Numbered from the stretch's first letter, positions 37,224 through 45,162 are shown. The stretch: DNA of 49,868 bases from Tychonema sp. LEGE 07203 (GCF_015207285.1 NZ_JADEXD010000027.1:1-49868), one strand, 5' to 3'. Notes: a model not told the origin generated them from the sequence alone. Made by a program: numbers and translations.

Positions 37224-37446
37224 GGCGATCGCAATTCCAAAGCGATTGAAATCCTGCCTGCGCTGAATATAGCAATAAATGCCAACGCGCAAGGGGGGTT
37301 TTAGATTGAACGAACCCCTGGCGTAGCCTGCGCGAAGCGCTTAGACGCTTTAGGTGAAACCGCGCGTCAGCGAAGCGGCGCTAAGGAAGAGAAAGAGTTC
37401 ACAGAGGTAGAGGTAAAAAGGTTTTAACCGTCGATTTTTATCTGTG
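37224..37446. repeat. Convergent spacer with dispersed palindromes
   Basis: It holds GCCTGCGCGAAGCGCTTAG and CGCGTCAGCGAAGCGGCGC segments, a TTGAACGAACCCC piece related to the element at 16182, and an AGAGTTCACAGAGGTAGAGG end that resembles the CT-rich element at 1259 in inverted orientation. No gene seen. Confidence 0.55.
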
Positions 37447-37851
37447 TTAAGGCAGTTTGTAGCTGCTCGATCGCACGCTCAATTCACCTTGACTGGGGTT
37501 GCGGCTGAAAATAAAAGCTCCTTCTTGAGTTTCGCCGCTTGACAAAAAGTCAATTTGTTGGTCGCCGGATTCCAAGACTTCACCGTTGACTCGCAGTTCG
37601 GCAATAATTTGCACTGATTCAGCCGTTTCTCCACCCGTGTTAGTAACTGTAAACGGCACGTAAAATTGCCCTTGAGTTTCGCGAATTGGTGCATTGCGAG
37701 TGACAGAAATCACCGGAGGTTTCTGTTCTTTAGTCGCCCAGTTGTAAAGTACAAGTCCGGTGAGACTAGAAAGGATGAAACAGGCGATCGCAAATGTCAC
37801 CCATTCAGCAGGAGTTCTTTTTTGTTGCTGTTCGTTATCTTTTTCACTCAT
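37447..37851 (-). CDS. TIGR02588 family membrane-anchored protein
   Basis: The product is 134 residues from ATG 37851 (MSEKDNEQQQKRTPAEWVTFAIACFILSSLTGLVLYNWATKEQKPPVISV); a longer frame from 37929 would overlap the upstream gene deeply. One membrane helix (about 18-40) is followed by a beta-sandwich domain (FYVPFTVTNTGGETAESVQIIAELRVNGEVLESGDQQIDFLSSGETQEG). It is always found beside TIGR02587 genes, as here, where ATGA overlap couples the two. Function unknown. Confidence 0.88.
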   Translation of the reverse strand: MSEKDNEQQQKRTPAEWVTFAIACFILSSLTGLVLYNWATKEQKPPVISVTRNAPIRETQGQFYVPFTVTNTGGETAESVQIIAELRVNGEVLESGDQQIDFLSSGETQEGAFIFSRNPSQGELSVRSSSYKLP

Positions 37852-38702
37852 ACCGCTAACCTCCCCGCCGCACCGCCAATTGTCGCCGGCAATCCCAATA
37901 CTAACGTATAGCTCAACCACATCGACCACGGGTCGTCAAAACTCAGTTTTTGGAAGAAAAATAGCATAAATGCAGAAGCTGCCAGCGACACTAAATACGC
38001 CATCACAGTTTCGCTGAGGGGACGCTGAAAAATCCCTTGTTGTTGTTGGCGCTTTTCTTGATAAGTAAAACCTGCTACAAATACAATACCGTAGGAAATT
38101 AGCAGCGAAGCGGCGATAATTGCTAATTGCCAAGGCGGCGAAATAGCTGCGGCTAACATGGGAACTTCATCTGTCGGGGCGATGTTGAAAGCAATGATCG
38201 TCGCGCCGATTAAAGTAGCGCCGATATCTGCTAAAGTTGGATTAATTGTAGGTTCGCTGTCGCCGTCTGAGCTTTGATAGCGATCGCCGCTCAAGAAACC
38301 CCTTGCCAGGGCTACTCCCAAAGCAAACGGCAAGCCTTCAAAGATGATTTTCCCCAAAGTTTCTTGCAGCGGAGTCTCCAGCCTAATTTCCCTGAGCAAA
38401 AACAGGATCGCAGCGGCGCAGACAATCCCAATTGCGATCGCTTCTACGGTATCCATTGCAGCATCTCGCCAGCGGATGTCCCTAGTTTTGCGAAAACCTT
38501 CAGTACGAATCAGCAAGAAAACGGCGATAAAAGTAGTTGCAATGGCGATCGACATTTCCGCTGGTGTAGTATACGAACCGATCCACCAAACCTCCATCGT
38601 ATAAAGCAGCGGAATCCCGAACAAAAAACCGCCCGACGCGCCTCTAATGATATCGTTTAGTTCATTTGACCACTGATTTTTGCGTCTTTTCGATTTGTTC
38701 AT
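37848..38702 (-). CDS. TIGR02587 family membrane protein
   Basis: The 284-residue product has seven or so membrane segments. Recognisable stretches: RGASGGFLFGIPLLYTMEVWWIG, EGFRKTRDIRWRDAAMDTVEAIAIG, and AFNIAPTDEVPMLAAAISPPWQLAIIAASLL. The family occurs in cyanobacteria, rhizobia and related groups and is always linked with TIGR02588 downstream. The pair presumably forms one membrane complex of unknown function. The start at ATG 38702 gives a positively charged head (MNKSKRRKNQ), consistent with cytoplasmic N-terminus. Confidence 0.9.
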   Translation of the reverse strand: MNKSKRRKNQWSNELNDIIRGASGGFLFGIPLLYTMEVWWIGSYTTPAEMSIAIATTFIAVFLLIRTEGFRKTRDIRWRDAAMDTVEAIAIGIVCAAAILFLLREIRLETPLQETLGKIIFEGLPFALGVALARGFLSGDRYQSSDGDSEPTINPTLADIGATLIGATIIAFNIAPTDEVPMLAAAISPPWQLAIIAASLLISYGIVFVAGFTYQEKRQQQQGIFQRPLSETVMAYLVSLAASAFMLFFFQKLSFDDPWSMWLSYTLVLGLPATIGGAAGRLAV

Positions 38703-38758
38703 TTTTTAGTGAAAACGCACCTCAAAAACTTGGCGACTAAATATTTTTTTAAACCTGC

Positions 38759-39088
38759 TCAAAGAGCATACCATATTTGTTGTATTCTTTCTCTAACTTG
38801 CGTCCAGTCGCTAGCGGTTAAAATTCCCAATCGACGATTGACCAAACGCTTTTCTATTGTGTTCACCTTATGCAGCCGAACCACTGACGAACGCAACAAA
38901 CCTGCTTGCTCCCATTCTACAATCTCAACATCAAAAACAGTCCTAGTTGTTTGACTTGTCACTCGTGCAACAACAATATCTTCATCTCCTGTATCCAAAA
39001 TTACCAGCACAGGACGGAGTTTTGATGTTGTTACATCGGCAAAAGGTAGTGCCAGTAAGAGAACTTCTCCTGATTGATAATTTGGCAT
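38759..39088 (-). CDS. PemK/MazF-type toxin
   Basis: The 109-residue product has the PemK/MazF fold signature: GEVLLLALPFADVTTSKLRPVLVILDTGDEDIVVARVTSQ, then the C-terminal RRLGILTASDWTQVRERI. Members are ribosome-independent endoribonucleases that cut mRNA. The Arg of KLRPVLVI and the TSQ motif, both part of the usual active site, are kept. Three bases separate it from the upstream antitoxin gene. It appears intact. Confidence 0.9.
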   Translation of the reverse strand: MPNYQSGEVLLLALPFADVTTSKLRPVLVILDTGDEDIVVARVTSQTTRTVFDVEIVEWEQAGLLRSSVVRLHKVNTIEKRLVNRRLGILTASDWTQVRERIQQIWYAL

Positions 39089-39091
39089 ATT

Positions 39092-39313
39092 TCAAATATT
39101 GTCGTAGATAGCATCTTCCTCGCTGTAGCCAGCCAATAATTGCTCAGCAGCAAGGATCTGCCAAGCAGCGTTTTCCTCTTCTGTATCAGTTGGTTCTTGC
39201 ACCAGAACAATAACTCTGACTTCTTGGTTAGCTGTCAAGTATTTTAAGATAGTATCGGGAAATTCTATTTTCCCTTCATCTGTGACTTTTGCGGGAAACT
39301 CGTAAGCTTTCAT
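39092..39313 (-). CDS. Antitoxin partner of the PemK toxin
   Basis: The 73-residue product has a short beta head (MKAYEFPAKVTDEGKIEFPDTILKYLTANQEVRVIVLVQEP), like AbrB/MazE-type swapped-hairpin DNA-binding domains, then an acidic tail (TDTEEENAAWQILAAEQLLAGYSEEDAIYDNI) of the kind that blocks the toxin. Its place directly upstream of the toxin and same strand supports the role. Exact family is uncertain. Confidence 0.8.
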   Translation of the reverse strand: MKAYEFPAKVTDEGKIEFPDTILKYLTANQEVRVIVLVQEPTDTEEENAAWQILAAEQLLAGYSEEDAIYDNI

Positions 39314-39396
39314 AATTCTTATATCTAGTTTTTTACAACATTACACAGTTTGTGATTTACTTTCTCATTCCTTGAGTTATAAAAAAACTCCCACGA

Positions 39397-39564
39397 TTAT
39401 AAACCTCGTTGCCAAATCTTGACCGTACTGTCATCACTTTCACTAACTAGAGTCTGCCCATCAAGACTAATTATCAGCCTGTCAAATGGATCGCGGTGAT
39501 GCAAAGGCAGTGAAGCCACAACCTCAATGTGGTCGAGATTAATCTCCAGTAAGCTGTCGGACAT
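39397..39564 (-). pseudogene. Chimeric fragment: PIN toxin piece fused to a WD40 repeat piece
   Basis: An intact 55-residue frame (ATG 39564, TAA 39399-39397). Residues about 6-32 (EINLDHIEVVASLPLHHRDP, then FDRLI) are part of a PIN domain and copy the gene at 40224: 83 bp (39469-39551 against 40305-40387) match with two mismatches. Residues 33-53 (SLDGQTLVSESDDSTVKIW) are a typical end of a WD40 repeat. The join falls near 39469. The metal-binding N-terminal half of PIN is lost, so toxin activity is not expected. Whether it is expressed is unknown. Confidence 0.7.
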
Positions 39565-39642
39565 TTAAATTGTATGTTTAGGGCGGGCTCTCGTGCCCAC
39601 CCCACAATAGTTTTATTGTTTTTTGACATACAGTTTAAATGT
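39561..39642. mobile_element. MITE-like element beside the chimeric PIN fragment
   Basis: ACATTTAAATTGTATGT (39561-39577) and ACATACAGTTTAAATGT (39626-39642) are inverted copies with one mismatch; the 48-bp interior is a GGGCGGGC/GTGCCCACCC inverted piece plus ATTGTTTTTTG. The left end supplies the ATG of the chimeric frame, which suggests that insertion broke a second PIN gene copy here. Confidence 0.65.
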
Positions 39643-39725
39643 AGAACAGCTTAGCCCGATATTGCTAACACTGAGTTGATGTTCCACAAACTCCATAAAA
39701 GTGCGATCCTAGATAACATCTGCAC

Positions 39726-39968
39726 TCAATTTTGTGCATAAGCTATTAAAAATTCCTCTCTATAAATTCCCGCCTGAGTACAAATTGCTCTCATCAGTGT
39801 CCCTGATTTTATTTCATCATGGTTAGGCATTACCAGCGGAGTTTCCGTACCATCCTGATTCTCTCGCACCATGACAATATGTTCGCGTTCTCTAATAATC
39901 CGAAAAGCCAACAACTGAACTGTTCAGATGACTCGTCTTTTAGGAGCATCGACAGGAAACTTTGACAT
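39726..39968 (-). pseudogene. hicA: HicA-type toxin with an in-frame stop codon
   Basis: From ATG 39968 the frame reads MSKFPVDAPKRRVI, then TGA (39926-39924), then TVQLLAFRIIREREHIVMVRE, NQDGTETPLVMPNHDEIKSG and TLMRAICTQAGIYREEFLIA. This aligns end to end with HicA toxins (MPKLPVDAPKxKVIKALExLGFRIVREREHI...), with the stop exactly in place of one Lys/Arg codon. The catalytic His (REREH) remains downstream. Its ATG overlaps the hicB stop by one base (TAATG). Without readthrough no full toxin is made; restart at the internal TTG would miss the first strand. Confidence 0.85.
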
Positions 39969-40192
39969 TAAATAGCCATCTCTGCCTTTACTAAAAAAGT
40001 CTCGATCGCAGGTGATTCGTTTTCCATTGTTTCTTTGCCAAATACTTCGATGTAGCAACGAATAGCTGACTTGACATCAGCTAAGGCTTCTTCATAGGTG
40101 TCACCTTCACCAACTACGGCACCTTTGATGCCAAGGGGATAGGCTACATAACCATCGGAATGTTTTTCAATGATGATTCTAAATTGTTTCAT
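39968..40192 (-). CDS. hicB: HicB family antitoxin
   Basis: The 74-residue product is a HicB antitoxin: MKQFRIIIEKHSDGYVAYPLGIKGAVVGEGDTYEEALADVKSAIRCYIEVFG. This partial RNase-H-like fold binds and blocks HicA. There is no extra DNA-binding domain at the end. hicB precedes hicA, which is the less common order but well known. The gene looks intact while hicA carries a stop, so the antitoxin outlives its toxin here. Confidence 0.92.
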   Translation of the reverse strand: MKQFRIIIEKHSDGYVAYPLGIKGAVVGEGDTYEEALADVKSAIRCYIEVFGKETMENESPAIETFLVKAEMAI

Positions 40193-40223
40193 TTTCGCCT
40201 CTTTATTTTTAAACTAAATTAAT

Positions 40224-40610
40224 TTACCAAAGCCGCGCGATCGCATAAGCATCAAAAATAGCATCAACGCTCAAAACCGGTATCTGTTCCGACATTGATT
40301 GAGCAATTATCAGCCTGTCAAATGGATCGCGGTGATGCAAAGGTAGTGAAGCCACAACCTCAATGTGGTTGAGATTAATCTCCAGTATCTCAATTCTATT
40401 AAGTGCGATCTGCTGCTTAATAAAATCCATAAAAGGCATACTAAAATTTAGCCTGCCTATACTATGTTTAATTGCCATTTCCCAGACGCTAGCTGTACTG
40501 AGGAGAATATCGTTATCTCCGTTGTCAATTAGCGATCGCCCTGTTGTGGTGAGTCTCGAACTGTCTGTCGTATACCAAATAAAGGCATGAGTGTCCAACA
40601 ACAACCTCAT
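40224..40610 (-). CDS. PIN domain toxin (VapC-like)
   Basis: The 128-residue product has all PIN acidic positions: Asp6 in LLLDTHAFIW, Glu in ASVWEMAIKHSIGRL, Asp in HHRDPFDRLIIAQSM, and Asp in VLSVDAIFDAY. Such proteins are Mg2+-dependent endoribonucleases. Its ATG overlaps the stop of the Phd-type antitoxin (ATGA). Part of it (40305-40387) was duplicated to about 39469-39551. It appears intact. The 44633 gene is a second, more distant PIN toxin. Confidence 0.93.
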   Translation of the reverse strand: MRLLLDTHAFIWYTTDSSRLTTTGRSLIDNGDNDILLSTASVWEMAIKHSIGRLNFSMPFMDFIKQQIALNRIEILEINLNHIEVVASLPLHHRDPFDRLIIAQSMSEQIPVLSVDAIFDAYAIARLW

Positions 40611-40837
40611 TCCATGTACTCCTTAAATTCTTCTAGCGGTTCGTCAAAATCATCGGACATCCAAACCATTCCTTTAGCACTTCCTGCTTGTCGATTGGGT
40701 TTAGCTTGTTTGGCAATTACTACCAATTTTACAACAGGCTGGTTATCTTTACTAATGGCAACTTCTTCACCTCTCATCGCCGCTTCGATTAATTCAAGAA
40801 GTTTTTCTTGGGCCTCAACAATGTCTACTTGATACAT
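40607..40837 (-). CDS. Phd/YefM family antitoxin
   Basis: The product is 76 residues from ATG 40837, chosen because AAGGAGG lies eight bases before it; a longer frame from 40876 is less likely. It begins MYQVDIVEAQEKLLELIEAAMRGEEVAISKDNQPVVKLVVI, the Phd/YefM DNA-binding fold, and ends in an acidic toxin-binding tail (MSDDFDEPLEEFKEYME). It overlaps the PIN toxin gene by four bases. The pair should repress its own promoter. Confidence 0.92.
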   Translation of the reverse strand: MYQVDIVEAQEKLLELIEAAMRGEEVAISKDNQPVVKLVVIAKQAKPNRQAGSAKGMVWMSDDFDEPLEEFKEYME

Positions 40838-40882
40838 GATTTGTGCCTCCTTACTATCAATCTTCAACATCGGCATTATAAC

Positions 40883-42439
40883 TCAATTAGATAAATCCTC
40901 TTCCTCCAAATCCACAGGTGGCAACTCCATATCATCAGAATGCAACTGAGCCGGAGTCGCCGGAATTGCCGCAATTATTGCATCGATTACTTTCGCTACC
41001 GGCACAATCTGCATCCCCAAATCTGGAACAGGTTGATTATTAGGAACGATCGCCCTTTTGAACCCCAATTTCGCGGCCTCCCTCAGCCGCAACTCTAATT
41101 GCGAAACCGGCCGCACTTGTCCCCCCAAACCAACTTCCCCCAGCAAAACAGTGCGCGCATCGACCACCCGATCGCGAAAACTGGCTACAACCGCGATCGC
41201 AACTGCCAAATCCGCCGCCGGTTCCTCCACCTTCAGCCCGCCCACCGAAGCTACAATAGTATCCAATTTAGACAAAGGAATCCCCACCCTTTTCTCCAAA
41301 ACAGCTAAAATTTGCTGCAATCTACTATTATCAACACCCGTAGTAGAGCGGCGCGGCGAACCAAAACTCGCAGGACTGACTAACGCCTGAATTTCTACTA
41401 AAATCGGTCTAGTTCCTTCGCAGGCCACCGTCGTAGAAGTACCGGGAGAAAATTCATCTTTATTACCTAAAAATAACTCCGACGGATTGTCTACTTCCCG
41501 CAAACCCTGTGCTACCATTTCAAAAACACCGATTTCGTGAGTCGCCCCAAAACGGTTTTTCATCGATCGCAAAAGCCGGTGAGAAGCAAAGCGATCGCCC
41601 TCAAAATAAAGTACAGTATCTACCAAATGTTCCAACACCCTCGGCCCCGCCAAACCTCCATCCTTAGTAACGTGACCGACAATAAATAAAGTAATATTTT
41701 CCCTCTTCGCCACCTGCATCAAAGCCGACGTACATTCCCGCACCTGAGCCACCGAACCCGGAGCCGATGTTAAACTAGCAAAATAAATAGTTTGGATGCT
41801 GTCAATCACCGCCACATTCGGTTTGAGCGATTCCAACTCCCGCAAAACTACTTCTAAATCCGTCTCCGGAAGCAAGTAGAAATTCTCCGCTGACTTGTCC
41901 TCGGAATCCGCTTTAACTTCCCCGTTGCTGCCAGATTTATGTCCGCCGTTGCTTGACAAATCAACCGGATTAGCTACACCCAAACGCTGCGATCGCAATT
42001 TCACCTGCTGGCCGGACTCCTCCGCACTCACGTACAGTATCCGATCCTTGCGCGCCAACATATTCGCCACCTGCAACAGCAGCGTCGATTTCCCGATACC
42101 CGGTTCCCCGCCAATCAACACCAGGGAACCCGGAACAATCCCGCCTCCCAAAACTCGATCGAACTCCCCGTAACCAGAAGGCCAGCGAGACTGAGTTTGG
42201 TCAGCAATCTGCGATAATCTAAAAGATACTCTCGGTTGACCCTTCGACTTATCAGGAGGCGAACCGCCCGCCGTCTTAGTTGTCACCCCAGTTAAACCAG
42301 CCCGCGGTACACCAGCAGTCGGTTGTTCTAACTGCTCGTCAAAAGAATCCCACTTGTGACAGCTAGGACACCTGCCAAAATATTGTGCTGAATCATAGCC
42401 GCATTCCCGACAAATATATTGTATTCGAGGTTTAGGCAT
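40883..42439 (-). CDS. radA: DNA repair protein RadA
   Basis: RadA (Sms) is a RecA-like hexameric helicase that extends heteroduplex DNA in recombination. The 518-residue product has the N-terminal zinc finger (Cys10, Cys13, Cys24, Cys27), Walker A GEPGIGKST (111-119), the RadA signature KNRFG (294-298), and a C-terminal Lon-like domain (LVEIQALVSPASFGSPRRSTTG). A poorly conserved, charged insert at about 160-190 (SSNGGHKSGSNGEVKADSED) is common in cyanobacterial forms. It diverges from rpaB. Confidence 0.97.
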   Translation of the reverse strand: MPKPRIQYICRECGYDSAQYFGRCPSCHKWDSFDEQLEQPTAGVPRAGLTGVTTKTAGGSPPDKSKGQPRVSFRLSQIADQTQSRWPSGYGEFDRVLGGGIVPGSLVLIGGEPGIGKSTLLLQVANMLARKDRILYVSAEESGQQVKLRSQRLGVANPVDLSSNGGHKSGSNGEVKADSEDKSAENFYLLPETDLEVVLRELESLKPNVAVIDSIQTIYFASLTSAPGSVAQVRECTSALMQVAKRENITLFIVGHVTKDGGLAGPRVLEHLVDTVLYFEGDRFASHRLLRSMKNRFGATHEIGVFEMVAQGLREVDNPSELFLGNKDEFSPGTSTTVACEGTRPILVEIQALVSPASFGSPRRSTTGVDNSRLQQILAVLEKRVGIPLSKLDTIVASVGGLKVEEPAADLAVAIAVVASFRDRVVDARTVLLGEVGLGGQVRPVSQLELRLREAAKLGFKRAIVPNNQPVPDLGMQIVPVAKVIDAIIAAIPATPAQLHSDDMELPPVDLEEEDLSN

Positions 42440-42603
42440 TGTTTATGATGATAAATAGTCACCCTAACATTTAGAAAAGTCTGAGTTAAAGCAATTATAA
42501 AGCTTTCAGATCGATCGCCACCCATGATTCAATCTGTATCTTCTATGATAGGGTACAAAAAAATAACATTATCTGAAATGTAACTTAAGGAGTGCTCGGT
42601 AAC
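42440..42603. promoter_or_regulatory. Divergent radA/rpaB control region
   Basis: The region holds both promoters in about 150 bp. GATCGATCGCC lies at 42511-42521. AT-rich sequence (ATAGGGTACAAAAAAATAACATTATC, about 42548-42572) precedes the rpaB ribosome site AAGGAG (42588-42593). No box can be set with certainty. Confidence 0.4.
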
Positions 42604-43335
42604 TTGGAAAACCATAAAGAAAAAATTCTGGTAGTCGATGACGAAGCCAGTATCCGGCGCATTCTGGAGACTCGCCTTTCCATGATTGGCTACGATGTCG
42701 TCACCGCTGCTGACGGCGAAGAAGCTCTGGAAACATTTCGCAACAGCGAACCAGACTTAGTGGTTTTGGACGTGATGATGCCGAAGCTAGACGGTTACGG
42801 CGTTTGTCAGGAATTGCGGAAGGAATCAGACGTACCCATCATCATGCTAACGGCTTTGGGAGACGTAGCCGATCGCATCACCGGTTTAGAATTGGGTGCC
42901 GACGATTACGTCGTCAAACCTTTTTCTCCCAAAGAATTAGAAGCCCGCATCCGTTCCGTGCTGCGCCGGGTTGACAAAAACGGTGCTTCCGGGATTCCCA
43001 GTTCTGGAGTCATTCAAGTCACTAATATTAGGATTGACACCAACAAGCGCCAAGTTTACAAAGGCGACGAGCGGATTCGGCTCACGGGCATGGAATTTAG
43101 CTTGTTAGAGCTGCTTGTCAGCCGTTCTGGAGAGCCTTTCTCGCGATCGGAAATTTTGCAGGAAGTTTGGGGATACACGCCAGAACGCCACGTAGACACC
43201 CGCGTAGTGGACGTTCACATCTCCCGGCTCAGGGCAAAGTTGGAAGACGACCCCAGCAATCCCGAATTAATTTTAACGGCCCGCGGCACAGGTTATTTGT
43301 TCCAGCGAATTGTTGAACCTGGAGAAGTTGGGTAA
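42604..43335 (+). CDS. rpaB: Response regulator RpaB
   Basis: RpaB is the essential OmpR-type regulator of cyanobacteria; with the kinase Hik33/NblS it controls high-light and photosystem genes by binding HLR1 sites. The protein has a receiver domain (phospho-acceptor Asp at residue 56, LVVLDVMMPKLDGYG; K-P in VVKPFSP) and a winged-helix domain (about 135-235, RSEILQEVWGYTPERHVDTRVVDVHISRLRAKLE). I prefer the TTG start at 42604 (MENHKEKILVVDDE, 243 residues) because AAGGAG lies 11 bases upstream; a GTG at 42592 would overlap that site. It is widely conserved end to end. Confidence 0.95.
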   Translation: MENHKEKILVVDDEASIRRILETRLSMIGYDVVTAADGEEALETFRNSEPDLVVLDVMMPKLDGYGVCQELRKESDVPIIMLTALGDVADRITGLELGADDYVVKPFSPKELEARIRSVLRRVDKNGASGIPSSGVIQVTNIRIDTNKRQVYKGDERIRLTGMEFSLLELLVSRSGEPFSRSEILQEVWGYTPERHVDTRVVDVHISRLRAKLEDDPSNPELILTARGTGYLFQRIVEPGEVG

Positions 43336-43595
43336 AGTTAGTTGGCAGTTGGCAGTTGGCAGTTGGCACTTGGCAGTTGGCAGTTGGCACTTGGCAGTTG
43401 GCAGTTGTTAGGAAAGCAGTTGTTAGGAAAGCAGTTGTTAGGAAAGCAGTTGTTAGGAAAGCAGTTGTTAGGAAAGCAGTTGGCAGGAAAGAAGTAGTTA
43501 TCAGTCAACAGTCAACAGTCAACAGTCAACAGTCAACAGTCAACAGTCAACAGTCAACAAATAATAAATAATAAATAATAAATAACAAATAACTA
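43336..43595. repeat. Nested tandem repeats after rpaB
   Basis: Three arrays follow each other: AGTTGGC heptamers (about 43341-43417), five copies of a 15-bp unit AGGAAAGCAGTTGTT (about 43411-43490), and at least eight TCAACAG heptamers (43504-43558), then AATAATAA units. A plus-strand frame through them encodes only repeated peptides. Confidence 0.92.
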
Positions 43596-44246
43596 ATGAC
43601 TAAATCCGATCCAAATAAAGTTTTGCGGCAATTGCCCTTAGTTGCAGGAGGATTGTCAGGTACGCTGCTGATGGTAAACCGCTTGCTAACAGAGCAAATT
43701 ACCGATTCTCAAGCTCGATCGGATGCTTTGGGAGTAATTATCAGCGCCCTGCTGATTTTAACAGGTTTGCTGTGGCAGCAGGTGCAAGCGCGATCGCCCG
43801 ATTCGGTACAGCTAATCGGCTCTGAAGGCTTCGAGTTTGCGCCGGATTTGCCCGATGCCGTCAAGCTAGAATTAGCCTGGGCGTCGCGTTTGCTGTTGAC
43901 AAATACCGCCACAAGGGCGATCGTGGTTTTGTATGGAGGAAAAGTTTTATTGCGGCGCGGCATTTTAGGCATCAATCCCGAAGTCAAACCGGGGCCGATT
44001 TTGCAGCGAGTGCTTGACAAACACAAACCAATTTATTTAGTAAATCTCAATATTTATCCCGGCAAAATTGAATTTGACTATTTGCCAGAAAATACTCAAG
44101 GAGTCATCTGTCAGCCGATCGGCAGTCAAGGCGTTTTAATCTTAGGTGCCAACGCGCCCCTCAGCTACACCAAACAAGACGAAAACTGGGTAGAAGGCAT
44201 TGCCGAAAAACTAGAAAATACGATCGCTCAGCACCTAAGTTCTTAA
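43596..44246 (+). CDS. Cofactor assembly of complex C subunit B (CCB2/CCB4-like)
   Basis: The 216-residue product matches the cyanobacterial homologue of plant CCB2/CCB4, which help attach heme c_n (c_i) covalently to cytochrome b6 of the b6f complex. It has two membrane segments near the start (about 15-30, 42-62), then a soluble domain with FEFAPDLPDAVKLELAWASRLLLTNTATRA, VLRRGILG, and GVICQPIGSQGVLILGANAPLSYTKQDENWVEGIAEKLE. It stands alone after a repeat region. A YggT/CCB3-type gene is at 6686. Confidence 0.88.
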   Translation: MTKSDPNKVLRQLPLVAGGLSGTLLMVNRLLTEQITDSQARSDALGVIISALLILTGLLWQQVQARSPDSVQLIGSEGFEFAPDLPDAVKLELAWASRLLLTNTATRAIVVLYGGKVLLRRGILGINPEVKPGPILQRVLDKHKPIYLVNLNIYPGKIEFDYLPENTQGVICQPIGSQGVLILGANAPLSYTKQDENWVEGIAEKLENTIAQHLSS

Positions 44247-44297
44247 CTTGGTAGGGGCGCATTGTGCACCTTCCCATAAGATTTAAATCAAGCTACT

Positions 44298-44636
44298 ATG
44301 AAAACTAATTTGCTTCTCAATCTGAACCGTTTACCCAACAGCTTACCTAGCGAGGGTTCTATCCGTATTGAGCTAGTCAAAGGACTCCTAGTATTTCGCA
44401 TTTCCACCAAAATACAGGAGCGAATAGAAACCTTAACCGCTCAAAAAACAGAATCAGCTCTCACTTCTGAAGAAGAAACAGAACTAAATCAATATCAAGA
44501 ATTGGTTGATTATCTAAATTTGGTTAACCAAACTATAAAAAAATCTTTTTTGTATCCTCTACACGGTACTGTCAAGCGCTATGATGAACCCTTTGAACCT
44601 GCTGCACCCTCAGAAGATTGGGAAGTGCTGCAATGA
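44298..44636 (+). CDS. Probable antitoxin for the adjacent PIN toxin
   Basis: The 112-residue product is not a known Phd, MazE or RHH type in sequence. It has a short basic/hydrophobic head (NLNRLPNSLPSEGSIRIELVKGLLVFRIS), a helical middle (IQERIETLTAQKTESALTSEEETELNQYQELVDYLNLVNQTIKKSF), and an acidic tail (YDEPFEPAAPSEDWEVLQ). Its stop overlaps the PIN toxin start (ATGA), the usual coupling in toxin-antitoxin operons. The role as antitoxin is inferred from that. Confidence 0.75.
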   Translation: MKTNLLLNLNRLPNSLPSEGSIRIELVKGLLVFRISTKIQERIETLTAQKTESALTSEEETELNQYQELVDYLNLVNQTIKKSFLYPLHGTVKRYDEPFEPAAPSEDWEVLQ

Positions 44637-45022
44637 TTGTACTGGATACTCATATATGGGTGTGGTGGGTTGACAAAAATGTGCGACTGACTCAAAAACA
44701 CCAGGACTGGATACAACAATATCAGTCTCAAGGTTTAGGAGTTAGCATAATTTCTTGTTGGGAAGTCGCTAAATTGGTAGAGCTGGGAAGACTAACTCTG
44801 TCCCTAGCAGTTGATGAGTGGTTAGCAGCAGCTTTAGCTTATCCGGGAGTGCAGCAACTCGAACTCACAATTCCTATTATTATTCAGTCAACCAAACTCA
44901 CGGGTTTTCACCGCGATCCTGCTGACCAACTTATTGTAGCAACAGCGAAAATACATGGGTGTCCGGTGCTGACGGCTGACGCGAAAATTTTGGCATATCC
45001 TGAAGTGCAGACTCTTAAATAA
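44633..45022 (+). CDS. PIN domain toxin (VapC-like)
   Basis: The product is 129 residues from ATG 44633 (MIVLDTHIWVWWVDKN), chosen because it overlaps the previous stop. PIN acidic residues are seen: Asp5 in VLDTHIW, Glu in SCWEVAKLVELGRL, Asp in FHRDPADQLIVATA and LTADAKIL. It is a likely Mg2+-dependent ribonuclease. The conserved catalytic residues suggest that it is active. It is followed by a GC-rich palindromic repeat. Confidence 0.92.
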   Translation: MIVLDTHIWVWWVDKNVRLTQKHQDWIQQYQSQGLGVSIISCWEVAKLVELGRLTLSLAVDEWLAAALAYPGVQQLELTIPIIIQSTKLTGFHRDPADQLIVATAKIHGCPVLTADAKILAYPEVQTLK

Positions 45023-45127
45023 TAGAGGTTGAAATGTGTGGATTCTGTTGCATTTATAAGTTCGTAAGGTGCGCCGACGCGCACCTTATACCATTTTTCT
45101 GACCTATGTGCTATAGATGAAGTCTTA

Positions 45128-45162
45128 GCCCCCCCCGAACTCGCGGGGGGGTTGGGGGGGGG
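45128..45162. repeat. GC-rich palindromic repeat, intergenic copy
   Basis: CCCCCCCCGAACTCGCGGGG followed by GGGTTGGGG forms a hairpin of the same family as the repeats in aroE and the methyltransferase. It lies between two convergent genes. Confidence 0.75.

Noticed and set aside
43356..43571. Plus-strand frame of 71 codons after rpaB
   Set aside because: It only translates AGTTGGC, 15-bp and TCAACAG tandem repeats; no protein-like composition and no ribosome site.
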